Shown here piece after piece: positions 51,917 through 60,313 of a stretch of 64,000 bases of DNA. The stretch's first letter is position 1, and every line of letters starts with the position of its first letter. This DNA is from Xanthomonas cassavae CFBP 4642 (lineage in GTDB: Bacteria; Pseudomonadota; Gammaproteobacteria; Xanthomonadales; Xanthomonadaceae). Position numbers and translations under genes: made by a program. The stretch spans positions 1,539,070 through 1,603,069 of the forward strand of contig NZ_CM002139.1 in NCBI RefSeq assembly GCF_000454545.1, read 5' to 3'. The notes beneath the pieces were generated by a model. That model did not search any database, was not told the DNA's origin, and saw only the letters and a program-made list of their open reading frames with translations.

Positions 51917-52461
51917 AGGAAATCCTCAAACTGTTTTTGCAGCGCGTCGCGGGCGCGCGACAGGTGCGTCTTGACCGAGCCTTCGGAGCAGCCCATCGCC
52001 CTGGCGGTGGTGGCTACGTCCAGATCTTCCAGCACGCGCAGGGTGAAGGCTTCGCGCTGGCGTGCCGGCAGGCCGCGCAGCGCGTGCACCAGCCGCTGGT
52101 AGGCCTGCTGATGTTGCTGTTCGCCGACCGGGCCAACCCCGGGGGCGGCCCAGTCGATGGGGCCTTCGTCATCGTCGCGCTCGGCCGGTGCCCAGAATTT
52201 CAGGCGAAAACTGCGCCGGCGCTGCAGGTCGATGATGCGGCTGCGCAGGATGCTCCAGAACAGCGGCGTCCACTCCTCGGCCGGGCGCTCGCGATAGCCA
52301 AGCAGCTTCACCATGGCGTCCTGCACGGCATCCAGCGCGTCTTCGCGGTGACGCAGGCCGGCCTCGGCAAAGCGGAACGCACGCGGCCCGATGCCGGCCA
52401 GGAAGGCATCCAGCGACACGGGGGCAGCGGGCTGTGGATCGAAAGGGGTTCCCACCAGCAC
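51913..52461 (-). CDS. ECF-type RNA polymerase sigma factor
   Basis: A 182-residue sigma factor. Region 2 (RFAEAGLRHREDALDAVQDAMVKLLGYRERPAEEWTPLFWSILRSRIIDLQRR) and region 4 (LRGLPARQREAFTLRVLEDLDVATTARAMGCSEGSVKTHLSRARDALQKQF) are both complete. The start is taken as GTG 52461 (GGAAG 8 nt upstream); there is no ATG in the region and the GTG is 112 nt from the divergent pntAB start. It heads the three-gene operon sigma, membrane protein, DUF3106. Homologues act in envelope or metal stress; the regulon is unknown. Confidence 0.88.
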   Translation of the reverse strand: MLVGTPFDPQPAAPVSLDAFLAGIGPRAFRFAEAGLRHREDALDAVQDAMVKLLGYRERPAEEWTPLFWSILRSRIIDLQRRRSFRLKFWAPAERDDDEGPIDWAAPGVGPVGEQQHQQAYQRLVHALRGLPARQREAFTLRVLEDLDVATTARAMGCSEGSVKTHLSRARDALQKQFEDFL

Positions 52462-52573
52462 AGCGTAGCTTCCGCAAGGACGATACGACGTCAACGTGTG
52501 AGTGCCGGTCCGGTTGACACGCCGCCGGATGGGTATGATCGGCAGGCCGCACCGGCCAGTGGAGCGATCGACG

Positions 52574-52879
52574 ATGAGCGACGGTTTCGTAGCGCTGTAC
52601 ATCTTCATGCTGGCGGCTATCGCCGGCCACGTGATCATCTCGCGGGTGCCGGTGATCCTGCATACGCCGCTGATGTCCGGGTCCAATTTCATCCATGGCA
52701 TCGTGTTGATCGGGGCGATGGTGGTGCTCGGGCATGCCGACACCACGCTGGAGAAGGCCTTGGGCTTCTTGGCGGTGGCGCTGGGCGCCGGCAATGCCGC
52801 CGGCGGCTACGTGGTGACCGAGCGCATGCTGGACATGTTCAAGTCCAGCCGCAAGCCGCCCGGCGGAGAAGCGCCGTGA
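52574..52879 (+). CDS. pntAB: NAD(P) transhydrogenase alpha subunit, membrane part (PntAB)
   Basis: A 101-residue protein with three to four membrane helices (VALYIFMLAAIAGHVIISRVP, NFIHGIVLIGAMVVLGHAD, TLEKALGFLAVALGAGNAAGGYVVTERML), the membrane domain II start of the transhydrogenase. ATG 52574 (ACG before) gives MSDGF. It is translationally coupled to pntB by a GTGA overlap (52876-52879). Confidence 0.92.
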   Translation: MSDGFVALYIFMLAAIAGHVIISRVPVILHTPLMSGSNFIHGIVLIGAMVVLGHADTTLEKALGFLAVALGAGNAAGGYVVTERMLDMFKSSRKPPGGEAP

Positions 52880-54333
52880 ACGTGTCCACGCCCGAGCTGT
52901 TGTCGTGGCTGGTGAAATCCAGCTACCTGGTGGCCGCCACCTTGTTCCTGCTGGGTCTGCAACGGATGGCCTCGCCACTGACCGCGCGCAGCGGCATCCG
53001 CTGGGCCGGGCTCGGCATGCTGATCGCCACGGTGGCCACGTTCTTCCTGCCGGAACTGCACAACGTGCCGCTGATCCTGGCGGCATTGGCGATCGGCACC
53101 GGGGTGGCGTGGTGGTCGGCCAAGAAGGTGGCCATCACCGATATGCCGCAGATGGTGGCGCTGTACAACGGCATGGGCGGCGGCTCGGCGGCAGCGATCG
53201 GGGCGGTGGAACTGCTGCGGTTTTCGTTCTTCGCCAACCGCGACACGGCGCATTGGAGCGCGCAGGCGATCGCCGAACTGGCGGCGCGGCGGCCGGACAC
53301 CACCACGGTGGTGCTGGCGGTGATCGGCTCGGCGATCGGGGCGGTGTCGTTGTCGGGGTCGATCATCGCCTGGGCCAAGCTCGACGGCCGGCTCGACCGG
53401 CGGGTGACCTTCCCCGGCCAGCAGGTCTTCACTCTTGTGGTGGCAATGGCGGTGCTGGCGCTCGGCATCTGGGCCGCGAGCAGTCTGCAGCCGCTGGCAA
53501 TCATCGCCTTCTTCGTGGTGGCGCTGGCGCTGGGCGTGCTGATGACGCTGCCGATCGGCGGCGCCGACATGCCGGTGGTGATCTCCCTGTACAACGCCTT
53601 CACCGGGCTGGCAGTGGCGTTCGAGGGCTACGTGCTGGGCAACGAGGCGTTGATCATCGCCGGCATGATGGTGGGCGCGGCCGGCATCCTGCTGACCCGG
53701 TTGATGGCCAAGGCGATGAACCGGCCGATCAGCGGCGTGCTGTTCTCCCACTTCGGCGGTGGCGGGCAGGCGCAGGAAATCAGCGGCGCGCAGAAGCCGA
53801 TCGAAGCCGGCGACGTGGCGGCGATGATGGCCTTCGCCGAGCGGGTGGTGATCGTGCCCGGCTACGGCATGGCGGTGGCGCAGGCGCAGCACAAGATCTG
53901 GGAGCTGGCGCAGCGCTTGATCGCGCGCGGGGTCAAGGTGAAGTTCGCGATCCACCCGGTGGCCGGACGCATGCCCGGGCACATGAATGTGCTGCTGGCC
54001 GAGGCCGGCGTACCCTACGACCTGATCGCCGACATGGACGATATCAATCCGGAATTCGCCAGCACCGATGTGTCATTGGTGATTGGCGCCAACGACGTGG
54101 TCAATCCGGTGGCCAGGACCGATCCGGCCAGCCCGACCTACGGCATGCCGATCCTGGACGTGGTCAATTCGCGCAACACGGTGGTGATCAAGCGCGGCAA
54201 GGGCACGGGGTTTGCCGGGATCGAAAACGCGCTGTTCTATGCCGACAACACCCGCATGCTCTATGGCGACGGGGCCGAGGCCGCCGGCGCGCTGGTCAGC
54301 GAATTGAAGGCGCTGGATGGTGGCGGGCATTGA
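52876..54333 (+). CDS. pntB: NAD(P) transhydrogenase beta subunit
   Basis: Membrane and NADP(H)-binding subunit, 485 residues: about eight to nine helices (SSYLVAATLFLLGLQRM ... VVLAVIGSAIGAVSLSGSIIAWAKLDGRL ... PLAIIAFFVVALALGVLMTLPIGGADMPVVISLYNAFTGLAVAFEGYVLG) followed by the soluble domain III with VVIVPGYGMAVAQAQHKIWELAQ, HPVAGRMPGHMNVLLAEAGVPYD, SLVIGANDVVNPVAR and VVIKRGKGTGFAGIENALFY. GTG 52876 overlaps the pntAB stop. Couples hydride transfer to proton flow and makes NADPH. Confidence 0.95.
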   Translation: MNVSTPELLSWLVKSSYLVAATLFLLGLQRMASPLTARSGIRWAGLGMLIATVATFFLPELHNVPLILAALAIGTGVAWWSAKKVAITDMPQMVALYNGMGGGSAAAIGAVELLRFSFFANRDTAHWSAQAIAELAARRPDTTTVVLAVIGSAIGAVSLSGSIIAWAKLDGRLDRRVTFPGQQVFTLVVAMAVLALGIWAASSLQPLAIIAFFVVALALGVLMTLPIGGADMPVVISLYNAFTGLAVAFEGYVLGNEALIIAGMMVGAAGILLTRLMAKAMNRPISGVLFSHFGGGGQAQEISGAQKPIEAGDVAAMMAFAERVVIVPGYGMAVAQAQHKIWELAQRLIARGVKVKFAIHPVAGRMPGHMNVLLAEAGVPYDLIADMDDINPEFASTDVSLVIGANDVVNPVARTDPASPTYGMPILDVVNSRNTVVIKRGKGTGFAGIENALFYADNTRMLYGDGAEAAGALVSELKALDGGGH

Positions 54334-54394
54334 GTGGTTGGTGCGTTAGCTGGGACGACGTCCTGCGTTGGCTACTTCGACAATCTCGCCCGAC

Positions 54395-54814
54395 TCAACG
54401 CGCCGCCCACCATGCCACGATCAGCGCGGCGGCGTAGCACAGCAGGTCGAAACCGTTGTTGGCCAGTTGCAGCAGGGTCCAGGCCAGCCCTGGGCCCATC
54501 TTCTGCGCCGAGCTCCATGGATCCAGGCCCAGCGGCCCGCCGAGCTGGGCCGAGGCGATGCCCCAGTTGACGCAGACGATGACCATCGCAGTCGCGATCA
54601 CCGCCAGGCCGATCCGCAACGGACCGCCGCGCAGGGTGCCCAGGCGCAGCATCCAGGCCGCTTCCAGGGCGACCGGTACCGCCATCCAGCCGGCCTGGTT
54701 GCCAAGGGCCAGGGCGATCAGCAGCCAGGCGATGAGGGCGGTGACGCATCCCAACAGCAGGAGCGGGGGCCAGAGCCAGTGGGCGGTTCTGGCGGACGCG
54801 GACGTGGGCGGCAT
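54395..54814 (-). CDS. Small integral membrane protein, unknown function
   Basis: A 139-residue protein with about four membrane helices (WLWPPLLLLGCVTALIAWLLIALALG, GWMAVPVALEAAWMLRLG, IGLAVIATAMVIVCVNWGIASAQL, GLAWTLLQLANNGFDLLCYAAALIVAWW). No motif identifies it. ATG 54814 has AGGAG 7 nt upstream and is preferred to ATG 54838. It is convergent with pntB and divergent from the sufT side; no partner evident. Confidence 0.7.
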   Translation of the reverse strand: MPPTSASARTAHWLWPPLLLLGCVTALIAWLLIALALGNQAGWMAVPVALEAAWMLRLGTLRGGPLRIGLAVIATAMVIVCVNWGIASAQLGGPLGLDPWSSAQKMGPGLAWTLLQLANNGFDLLCYAAALIVAWWAAR

Positions 54815-54986
54815 TGGAACTCCTGACAGTGCCGACATGATAGAGCGCATCGCAGGCTTTGCGCGGTCGGCGTGCCCGGATGGAATGCAGCATCTCCCCA
54901 CGTGGCCGCGCGCGCCGCAGGGCAGGCGCCTGGGTCGGCTAGAATGGCCGACTTGCGCGCGTCCGGCGCGGCCCCATATCCAGCCC

Positions 54987-55541
54987 ATGTATTCCCGTAG
55001 CAGCGAACCCGTCCAGTTCGAACGCGATTGCGATGCCGTCATGGTGCCGCAGGGCGATTCGGTGACCCTGCCCGCAGGCAGTTATGGCTATATCACCCAG
55101 GCACTGGGTGGCAGCTACACCGTGTTTGTCGAAGGCAATCTGTTCCGCATTGCCGGCAAGGACGGCGATGCGATCGGCAAGGAGGCCCCGCCGGGGCTGG
55201 AACTGCCCGACAACGCCAGCGATGAAGAGGTCGAGGCCTTGGTGTGGCAGCAGCTGCGCACCTGTTTCGACCCGGAAATTCCGTTCAATATCGTCGATCT
55301 GGGCCTGGTCTACGAGGCGGTGGTCAGCCATCGCGAGGAAGACGATCAGCGCCGGGTGGACGTCAAGATGACGCTCACCGCGCCCGGCTGCGGCATGGGC
55401 GAGATCCTCGTCGACGACGTGCGCAGCAAGGTGGAAATGATCCCGACCATTGCCGAGGCCGATGTCGAGCTGGTGTTCGACCCACCATGGGGCCGGCATA
55501 TGATGTCCGAAGCGGCCCGTCTCGAGACCGGCATGCTCTGA
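54987..55541 (+). CDS. sufT: Fe-S cluster assembly protein SufT (DUF59/MIP18)
   Basis: A 184-residue auxiliary factor of the SUF iron-sulphur pathway. A small N-terminal beta part (RDCDAVMVPQGDSVTLPAGSYGYITQALGGSYTVFVEG) precedes a MIP18/DUF59 domain: EEVEALVWQQLRTCFDPEIPFNIVDLGLVYEAVV, VKMTLTAPGCGMGEILVDDVRSKVE and VELVFDPPWGRHMMSEAARLETGML. The 'PGCGMG' cysteine is the conserved one. The long N-extension is the SufT form as opposed to plain DUF59 proteins. ATG 54987. It lies 64 nt before ilvE; co-transcription is possible, as IlvD downstream in the pathway is an Fe-S enzyme. Confidence 0.88.
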   Translation: MYSRSSEPVQFERDCDAVMVPQGDSVTLPAGSYGYITQALGGSYTVFVEGNLFRIAGKDGDAIGKEAPPGLELPDNASDEEVEALVWQQLRTCFDPEIPFNIVDLGLVYEAVVSHREEDDQRRVDVKMTLTAPGCGMGEILVDDVRSKVEMIPTIAEADVELVFDPPWGRHMMSEAARLETGML

Positions 55542-55605
55542 TCGTCACGCGCCATGTCCACGATGTGGCGCTGCGTCCTTTCGCCCGCCATACAGGAATC
55601 TACCG

Positions 55606-56691
55606 GTGTCCGTGTCCTTCGCTTCCACCCGTTCTCCGTCGCCGCGCAGTGCCGACGAACTGTCCGTGATCCTGGCCGCGCCCGGTTTCGGGCTGCATTT
55701 CACCGACCACATGGTCGCCATCTCCTGGAACAACGCGCAGGGCTGGCATGACGCGCAGGTGCGTGCCTACGGCCCACTGCAGCTGGATCCGGCCGCCTCG
55801 GTGCTGCATTACGGCCAGGAAATCTTTGAAGGCATCAAGGCTTACCGGCATGCCGATGGCTCGATCTGGACCTTCCGCCCGCAGGCCAATGGCGAGCGCC
55901 TGCAACGCTCTGCGCGCCGTCTGGCGCTGCCGGAATTGCCGGTTGACCTGTTTGTCGAATCGTTGCGCCAGCTGGTGGCGGTGGATGGGGGCTGGGTGCC
56001 GTCGGCACCGGAGACCAGCCTGTATTTCCGCCCCTTCATGATCGCCGACGAGGCCTTCCTGGGCGTGCGCGCCGCGCACAAGGCCTCGTACTACGTGATC
56101 GCCAGCCCGGCCGGCCCGTATTTCGCCAAGGGTGTGGCGCCGGTGTCGATCTGGTTGTCCACCGAGTACGCGCGTGCGGCCAAGGGCGGCACCGGCGCGG
56201 CCAAATGTGGCGGCAACTACGCCGCTTCCCTGCTGCCGCAGCAAAAGGCCCAGGCCCAGGGCTGCTCGCAGGTGCTGTTCCTGGACCCGGTGGAGGGTAA
56301 GTACATTGAAGAGCTGGGCGGCATGAACGTGTTTCTGGTCTACAAGGACGGCACGCTGGTGACGCCGGAATTGTCCGGCAGCATCCTGGAAGGCATCACC
56401 CGCGACAGCATCCTGCAGCTGGCCCGCGATCGTGGCATGCGCGTGGTCGAGCGCAAGGTCGCCATCGACGAGTGGAAGCAGGGCGTGGCCTCCGGCGAGA
56501 TCGCCGAGGTCTTTGCCTGTGGCACCGCTGCCTTGGTCACGCCGATCGGCGAGCTCAAGGGCGACGGATTTGCGGTGGGCGACCCGGCGGCGGCAGCGGG
56601 CGAGGTGACCATGGCGCTGCGCCAGGAGCTTACCGATATCCAGTACGGTCGTGTGCCGGACCGTCACGGTTGGCTGGTGCGTTTGTCGTAA
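55606..56691 (+). CDS. ilvE: Branched-chain amino-acid aminotransferase
   Basis: PLP class IV transaminase of 361 residues for the last step of valine, leucine and isoleucine synthesis. LHYGQEIFEGIKAYR, FRPFMIADEAFLGV, the PLP lysine in GTGAAKCGGNYAASLL (Lys200), QVLFLDPVEGKYIEELGGMNVFLVYKDG and EVFACGTAALVTPIGEL all match the long eukaryote-like BCAT form. The start is GTG 55606 with CAGGAATC upstream. An intrinsic terminator follows at 56718. Confidence 0.95.
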   Translation: MSVSFASTRSPSPRSADELSVILAAPGFGLHFTDHMVAISWNNAQGWHDAQVRAYGPLQLDPAASVLHYGQEIFEGIKAYRHADGSIWTFRPQANGERLQRSARRLALPELPVDLFVESLRQLVAVDGGWVPSAPETSLYFRPFMIADEAFLGVRAAHKASYYVIASPAGPYFAKGVAPVSIWLSTEYARAAKGGTGAAKCGGNYAASLLPQQKAQAQGCSQVLFLDPVEGKYIEELGGMNVFLVYKDGTLVTPELSGSILEGITRDSILQLARDRGMRVVERKVAIDEWKQGVASGEIAEVFACGTAALVTPIGELKGDGFAVGDPAAAAGEVTMALRQELTDIQYGRVPDRHGWLVRLS

Positions 56692-57003
56692 GCCGACATA
56701 CAGCGTCAAAAAAATGGCCCCCATGTGCAACACGGGGGTTTTTTTTGGCCCGCCATGCAGCAGAAAACGTCTTCATCAGGTCAAGGACGCCGCAAGCGGG
56801 CTGAGCAGATCTGATTTGTGTCACAAAACTGATATTTAGGTTTCAAAAGTGTCGATTTCGTATTGTCCAGTTCGTTTTTAGTGAGATAAGTTCGCTGAAC
56901 GGATCGATAACAAGGGCTCGATTCGGGGATCCGGCGCTGACCTACGGAAGGCGGCGCCGGAATTGACCGCTTAGGCGTATCTCTCTGATTGGAAGGGAAT
57001 TCG
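56692..57003. other. ilvE-protease intergenic region
   Basis: It contains the ilvE terminator and, between 56815 and 56910, a markedly AT-rich stretch (TTGTGTCACAAAACTGATATTTAGG ... split here; CGTTTTTAGTGAGATAAG) that probably holds the promoter of the first S8 protease gene. GGAAGGG at ~56990 is its ribosome site. No further gene is seen. Confidence 0.55.
56718..56746 (+). terminator. Rho-independent terminator downstream of ilvE
   Basis: CCCCC (56718-56722), a short extended stem ATGTG-CAA-CAC and GGGGG (56734-56738) are followed directly by eight T's (56739-56746). It lies 27 nt after the ilvE stop. On the other strand an A-rich run precedes it (AAAAAAA 56708-56714). Confidence 0.9.
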
Positions 57004-58257
57004 ATGTCGAATCCGTCGTCCCGCAAGCGTCTTCGCATGCTTACCGTCCTCAGCGCCACCGCGCTGATCTCCCTGTTGCTGGCAACGCCTGCGCTTGCCG
57101 GTGAGGTCTATCTGGACGGCCTTGCCATCGCCCAGACCCACCAGAAATTCATCGTCACCTATAAGGATGCCAGCACCGCGCTGGCCAACCCGAGTGCGCT
57201 GACCACCTCGCTGCGTGCCGCCGCCCGCGCGGTACCGGCCAGGACTGGCAAGGCGCTGGGCCTGAGCCCGGTCCATCGTCTGGCGCTGGGGCCGGAACTG
57301 GTCAAGGCCGATCGCGCGCTGGACCGCGCCGAAGCCGAAACCCTGATGCGCCAGCTGGCCGCCGACCCCAATGTGCAGAGCGTGGAAGTTGACCAGATCC
57401 TGCACGCCATGCTGACCCCCAACGACACCCGCCTGTTCGAACAGTGGGCATTCGGCACCACCAATGCCGGCCTCGACATCCGCTCAGCATGGGATAAATC
57501 CACCGGTGCCGGCGTGCGCGTGGCGGTCATCGACACCGGCATCACCAGCCATCCCGACCTCAACGCCAACATCCTGTCGGGCTACGATTTCATCAGCGAT
57601 GCGGCAACCGCGCGCGACGGCACCGGGCGCGACAGCAATCCCGCCGACGAGGGTGATTGGTATGCCGCCAACGAGTGCGGCACGGGCATTCCGGCGGCAA
57701 CCTCCAACTGGCATGGGACCCACGTCGCCGGCACGGTTGCCGCGGTGACCAACAATTCCAGTGGCGTGGCCGGTACTGCCTATGGCGCCCAGGTGATCCC
57801 GGTGCGCGTGCTCGGCAAGTGCGGCGGTTCGCTGTCGGATATCTCCGATGCCATCATCTGGGCGTCGGGCGGCACCGTTTCGGGAGTGCCGACGCTGTCG
57901 TCGGCGAATGCGGCCGAGGTCATCAACATGTCGCTCGGCGGCGCTGGCGCCTGTTCGACCACCTTGCAGAACGCCATCAATGGTGCGGTATCCCGTGGCA
58001 CCACGGTGGTGGTAGCTGCAGGCAACAGCTCGGCCAACGTGTCCGGTTCGCTGCCGGCCAACTGCAACAACGTGATTGCGGTTGCGGCAACCACCTCGTC
58101 CGGCGCCAAGGCCAGCTACTCCAATTTCGGTGCCGGCATCGATGTGTCCGCGCCGGGTTCGGCCATCCTGTCCGCGCTCAACAGCGGTACCACCACCTAC
58201 GTGCGGGTCAAGGCGTTCAGCACGTTCTCTGGCGTGACCCTGCGGGCCAGCTACTAA
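57004..58257 (+). CDS. Secreted S8 serine protease homologue lacking the catalytic Ser (deleted C-terminus)
   Basis: A subtilase of 417 residues. Signal peptide (LTVLSATALISLLLATPALA), an I9-like propeptide (KFIVTYKDASTA ... QSVEVDQILHA), then AVIDTGITSHPD (Asp177), NWHGTHVAG (His237) and AEVINMSLGG. After ALNSGTTT (residue 398, nt ~58198) it jumps to YVRVKAFSTFSGVTLRASY, the end of a PPC domain: in the third paralogue YVRLKATLAFSGVGVTAAY ends the protein. About 158 residues, including the GTSMAAPHVAG serine motif, are missing. It is probably proteolytically dead, though the frame is open. ATG 57004 (GGAAGGG upstream). Confidence 0.9.
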   Translation: MSNPSSRKRLRMLTVLSATALISLLLATPALAGEVYLDGLAIAQTHQKFIVTYKDASTALANPSALTTSLRAAARAVPARTGKALGLSPVHRLALGPELVKADRALDRAEAETLMRQLAADPNVQSVEVDQILHAMLTPNDTRLFEQWAFGTTNAGLDIRSAWDKSTGAGVRVAVIDTGITSHPDLNANILSGYDFISDAATARDGTGRDSNPADEGDWYAANECGTGIPAATSNWHGTHVAGTVAAVTNNSSGVAGTAYGAQVIPVRVLGKCGGSLSDISDAIIWASGGTVSGVPTLSSANAAEVINMSLGGAGACSTTLQNAINGAVSRGTTVVVAAGNSSANVSGSLPANCNNVIAVAATTSSGAKASYSNFGAGIDVSAPGSAILSALNSGTTTYVRVKAFSTFSGVTLRASY

Positions 58258-58561
58258 GAGCAGCTAACAAAACTACTGCGCGTTTTGGTAGCCGCTCTAA
58301 GGCCTGCCGCTCGACGCGGTCTGCGCTGTCCGGGCATGCGCCAGGCAGCGCAGGCACCGCGCCACCCCATCTGCGATGTCTCGCCCACGTTGGCCCTTGC
58401 GGCCGGCGCAGGCGGCGCATTGCCGCTCGGCCGGGATGGACACCGGTCAGTCGTTTCGACGGGCGCCATCGCCCGTCCATTCCGGCCCGACCCGCAGTCT
58501 GCGGCGACGGCCGGCCATCTCGCCGCAACCGCGGCACTTCTTAAAATCTGAGGAACGATCA
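58258..58561. other. Interval between the first and second protease genes
   Basis: 304 nt without a supported gene. The region is GC-rich with no clear T-run terminator; the second protease's promoter and the weak ribosome site (GAGGAACGATCA before 58562) lie at the right end. Confidence 0.5.
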
Positions 58562-59971
58562 ATGTCCAATGTGTCGCAACGTCGTGCACCTGCACGCGCA
58601 CTGGTGGTGCTGGGTATTTCCGCGCTGACCTCCCTGCTGGCCGTGCCGGCGTTTGCCGGTCAGGTCAACCTGTCCGGCTTGGATTCGCAGCCGACGCTGG
58701 ATCGCTTCATCGTCAAGTACAAGGACGGCAGCAGCCCGGCGGTGAGTCCGACCTCGATGCGCGCCTCGCTCAACTCGGTCGCCACCGCCGTGCCGACACG
58801 TGCCGGCCGCGCGTTGGGCCTGAACCATGTGCGCCGCACCGCGCTGGGTTCGGAAGTGCTCAAGGCCACCCGTGGCCTGGATCGCGCCGAGGCCGAAACG
58901 CTGATGCGGCGCATCGCCGCCGATCCCAGCGTGGACTACGTCGAAGTCGACCAGATCATGTACCCCACGCTGACCCCGAACGACACCCGCCTGGCCGAGC
59001 AGTGGGGCTTTGGCACCACCGCCTCCAGCATCAACGTGCGCCCGGCCTGGGATACTGCCACCGGCACCGGCGTGGTGGTGGCGGTGATCGACACCGGCAT
59101 CACCAGCCATCCGGATCTCAATGCCAACGTGCTGCCCGGCTACGATTTCATCAGCGATGCCGCGCGTGCGCGCGACAACAATGGCCGTGACAGCAACCCG
59201 GCCGACCAGGGCGACTGGCGCGCCGCCAACCAGTGCGGTTCCGGCGTTGCAGCGGCCAATTCCAGCTGGCACGGCACCCACGTGGCCGGCACGATCGCGG
59301 CTGTGACCAACAACAACAGCGGCGTGGCCGGCACCGCGTTCAACGCGCGTATCGTGCCGATTCGCGCCCTGGGTCTGTGCGGTGGCGCCACCTCCGATAT
59401 CGTCGATGCGATCGTGTGGGCCTCCGGCGGCAGCGTGTCCGGCGTGCCGGCCAACGCCAATCCGGCCGAAGTGATCAACATGTCGCTGGGCGGCAGCGGT
59501 ACGTGTTCCAGTACGTATCAGAACGCGATCAACGCAGCCGTGTCGCGCGGCACCACCGTGGTGGTGGCGGCCGGCAACAGCAATGCCAACGTGGCCAACT
59601 TCACCCCGGCCAGCTGCGCCAACGTGATCTCGGTGGCATCGATCACCTCGGCCGGCGCGCGGTCGAGCTTTTCCAACTTCGGCAGCACCATCGACATCTC
59701 CGGCCCCGGTTCGGCGATCCTGTCGACCTTGAACAGCGGCACCACCACCCCGGGTTCGGCCAGCTACGCCAGCTACAACGGCACCTCGATGGCGGCACCG
59801 CACGTGGCCGGCGTGGTCGCACTGGTGCAGTCGGCGGCGAGCCGTCCGCTGACTCCGGCGGCGGTGGAAACCCTGCTGAAGAACACTGCCCGTCCGTTGC
59901 CGGGCGCCTGCTCGGGCGGCTGTGGTGCCGGCATCGTCAACGCGGCGGGTGCGGTCAGCCAGACCCCGTGA
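58562..59971 (+). CDS. Secreted S8 serine protease (no C-terminal PPC domain)
   Basis: Extracellular subtilisin-type protease of 469 residues. Signal peptide (ALVVLGISALTSLLAVPAFAG), propeptide (RFIVKYKDGSS ... VDYVEVDQIM), and a catalytic domain with all three residues: AVIDTGITSHPD (Asp177), SSWHGTHVAG (His237) and NGTSMAAPHVAG (Ser409). GACSGGCGAGIVNAAGAV ends the catalytic domain and the protein stops there, without the PPC tail of the third copy. Probably a type II secretion substrate acting on plant or other proteins. ATG 58562. Middle member of the tandem triplet. Confidence 0.94.
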   Translation: MSNVSQRRAPARALVVLGISALTSLLAVPAFAGQVNLSGLDSQPTLDRFIVKYKDGSSPAVSPTSMRASLNSVATAVPTRAGRALGLNHVRRTALGSEVLKATRGLDRAEAETLMRRIAADPSVDYVEVDQIMYPTLTPNDTRLAEQWGFGTTASSINVRPAWDTATGTGVVVAVIDTGITSHPDLNANVLPGYDFISDAARARDNNGRDSNPADQGDWRAANQCGSGVAAANSSWHGTHVAGTIAAVTNNNSGVAGTAFNARIVPIRALGLCGGATSDIVDAIVWASGGSVSGVPANANPAEVINMSLGGSGTCSSTYQNAINAAVSRGTTVVVAAGNSNANVANFTPASCANVISVASITSAGARSSFSNFGSTIDISGPGSAILSTLNSGTTTPGSASYASYNGTSMAAPHVAGVVALVQSAASRPLTPAAVETLLKNTARPLPGACSGGCGAGIVNAAGAVSQTP

Positions 59972-60313
59972 CACCATGCTAGCTGCGCGCTGCCGGCATG
60001 ACCGCCGGCAGCGCCGTCGGGCCGGTCCCCACCGACCTGTCGGTGTTTTGAATTTCGCACTGCCCCGCTTCGGCGGGGCAGTGTGCGTTTGGAGCCTGGC
60101 CACGCCTGGGCGTTAGCCGACCGGCTGCGGCAATGGCTGAACAAAGCGCATGGCACCGCCTTCCGGCCGCTTCAGACCCGCAGATGGCACGCCGATAGCC
60201 AGCCCACGTGAGGCGTGGCCGTGTGTAACCGCCCCACGATCGGGCAGTGCGCGTCGCAGAGGGCGTCAGCGCGTTGTCCTCCGAATGTTCAGCTCCTTGG
60301 GGAGGGGTGATCC
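59972..60313. other. Interval between the second and third protease genes (with hairpins)
   Basis: 342 nt without a gene. It has a hairpin GCTGCCGGC-N6-GCCGGCAGC (59989-60012) and a stronger one, described separately, at 60058-60083. The right part holds the promoter and ribosome site (GGGGAGGGGTG before 60314) of the third protease gene. Confidence 0.6.
60058..60090 (+). terminator. Terminator of the second protease gene
   Basis: CACTGCCCCGC (60058-60068), loop TTCG and GCGGGGCAGTG (60073-60083) form a perfect 11-bp stem with a UUCG-type tetraloop, followed by TGCGTTTGG. The T-run is short, but the stem is exceptionally stable. It may act on both strands. Confidence 0.75.
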
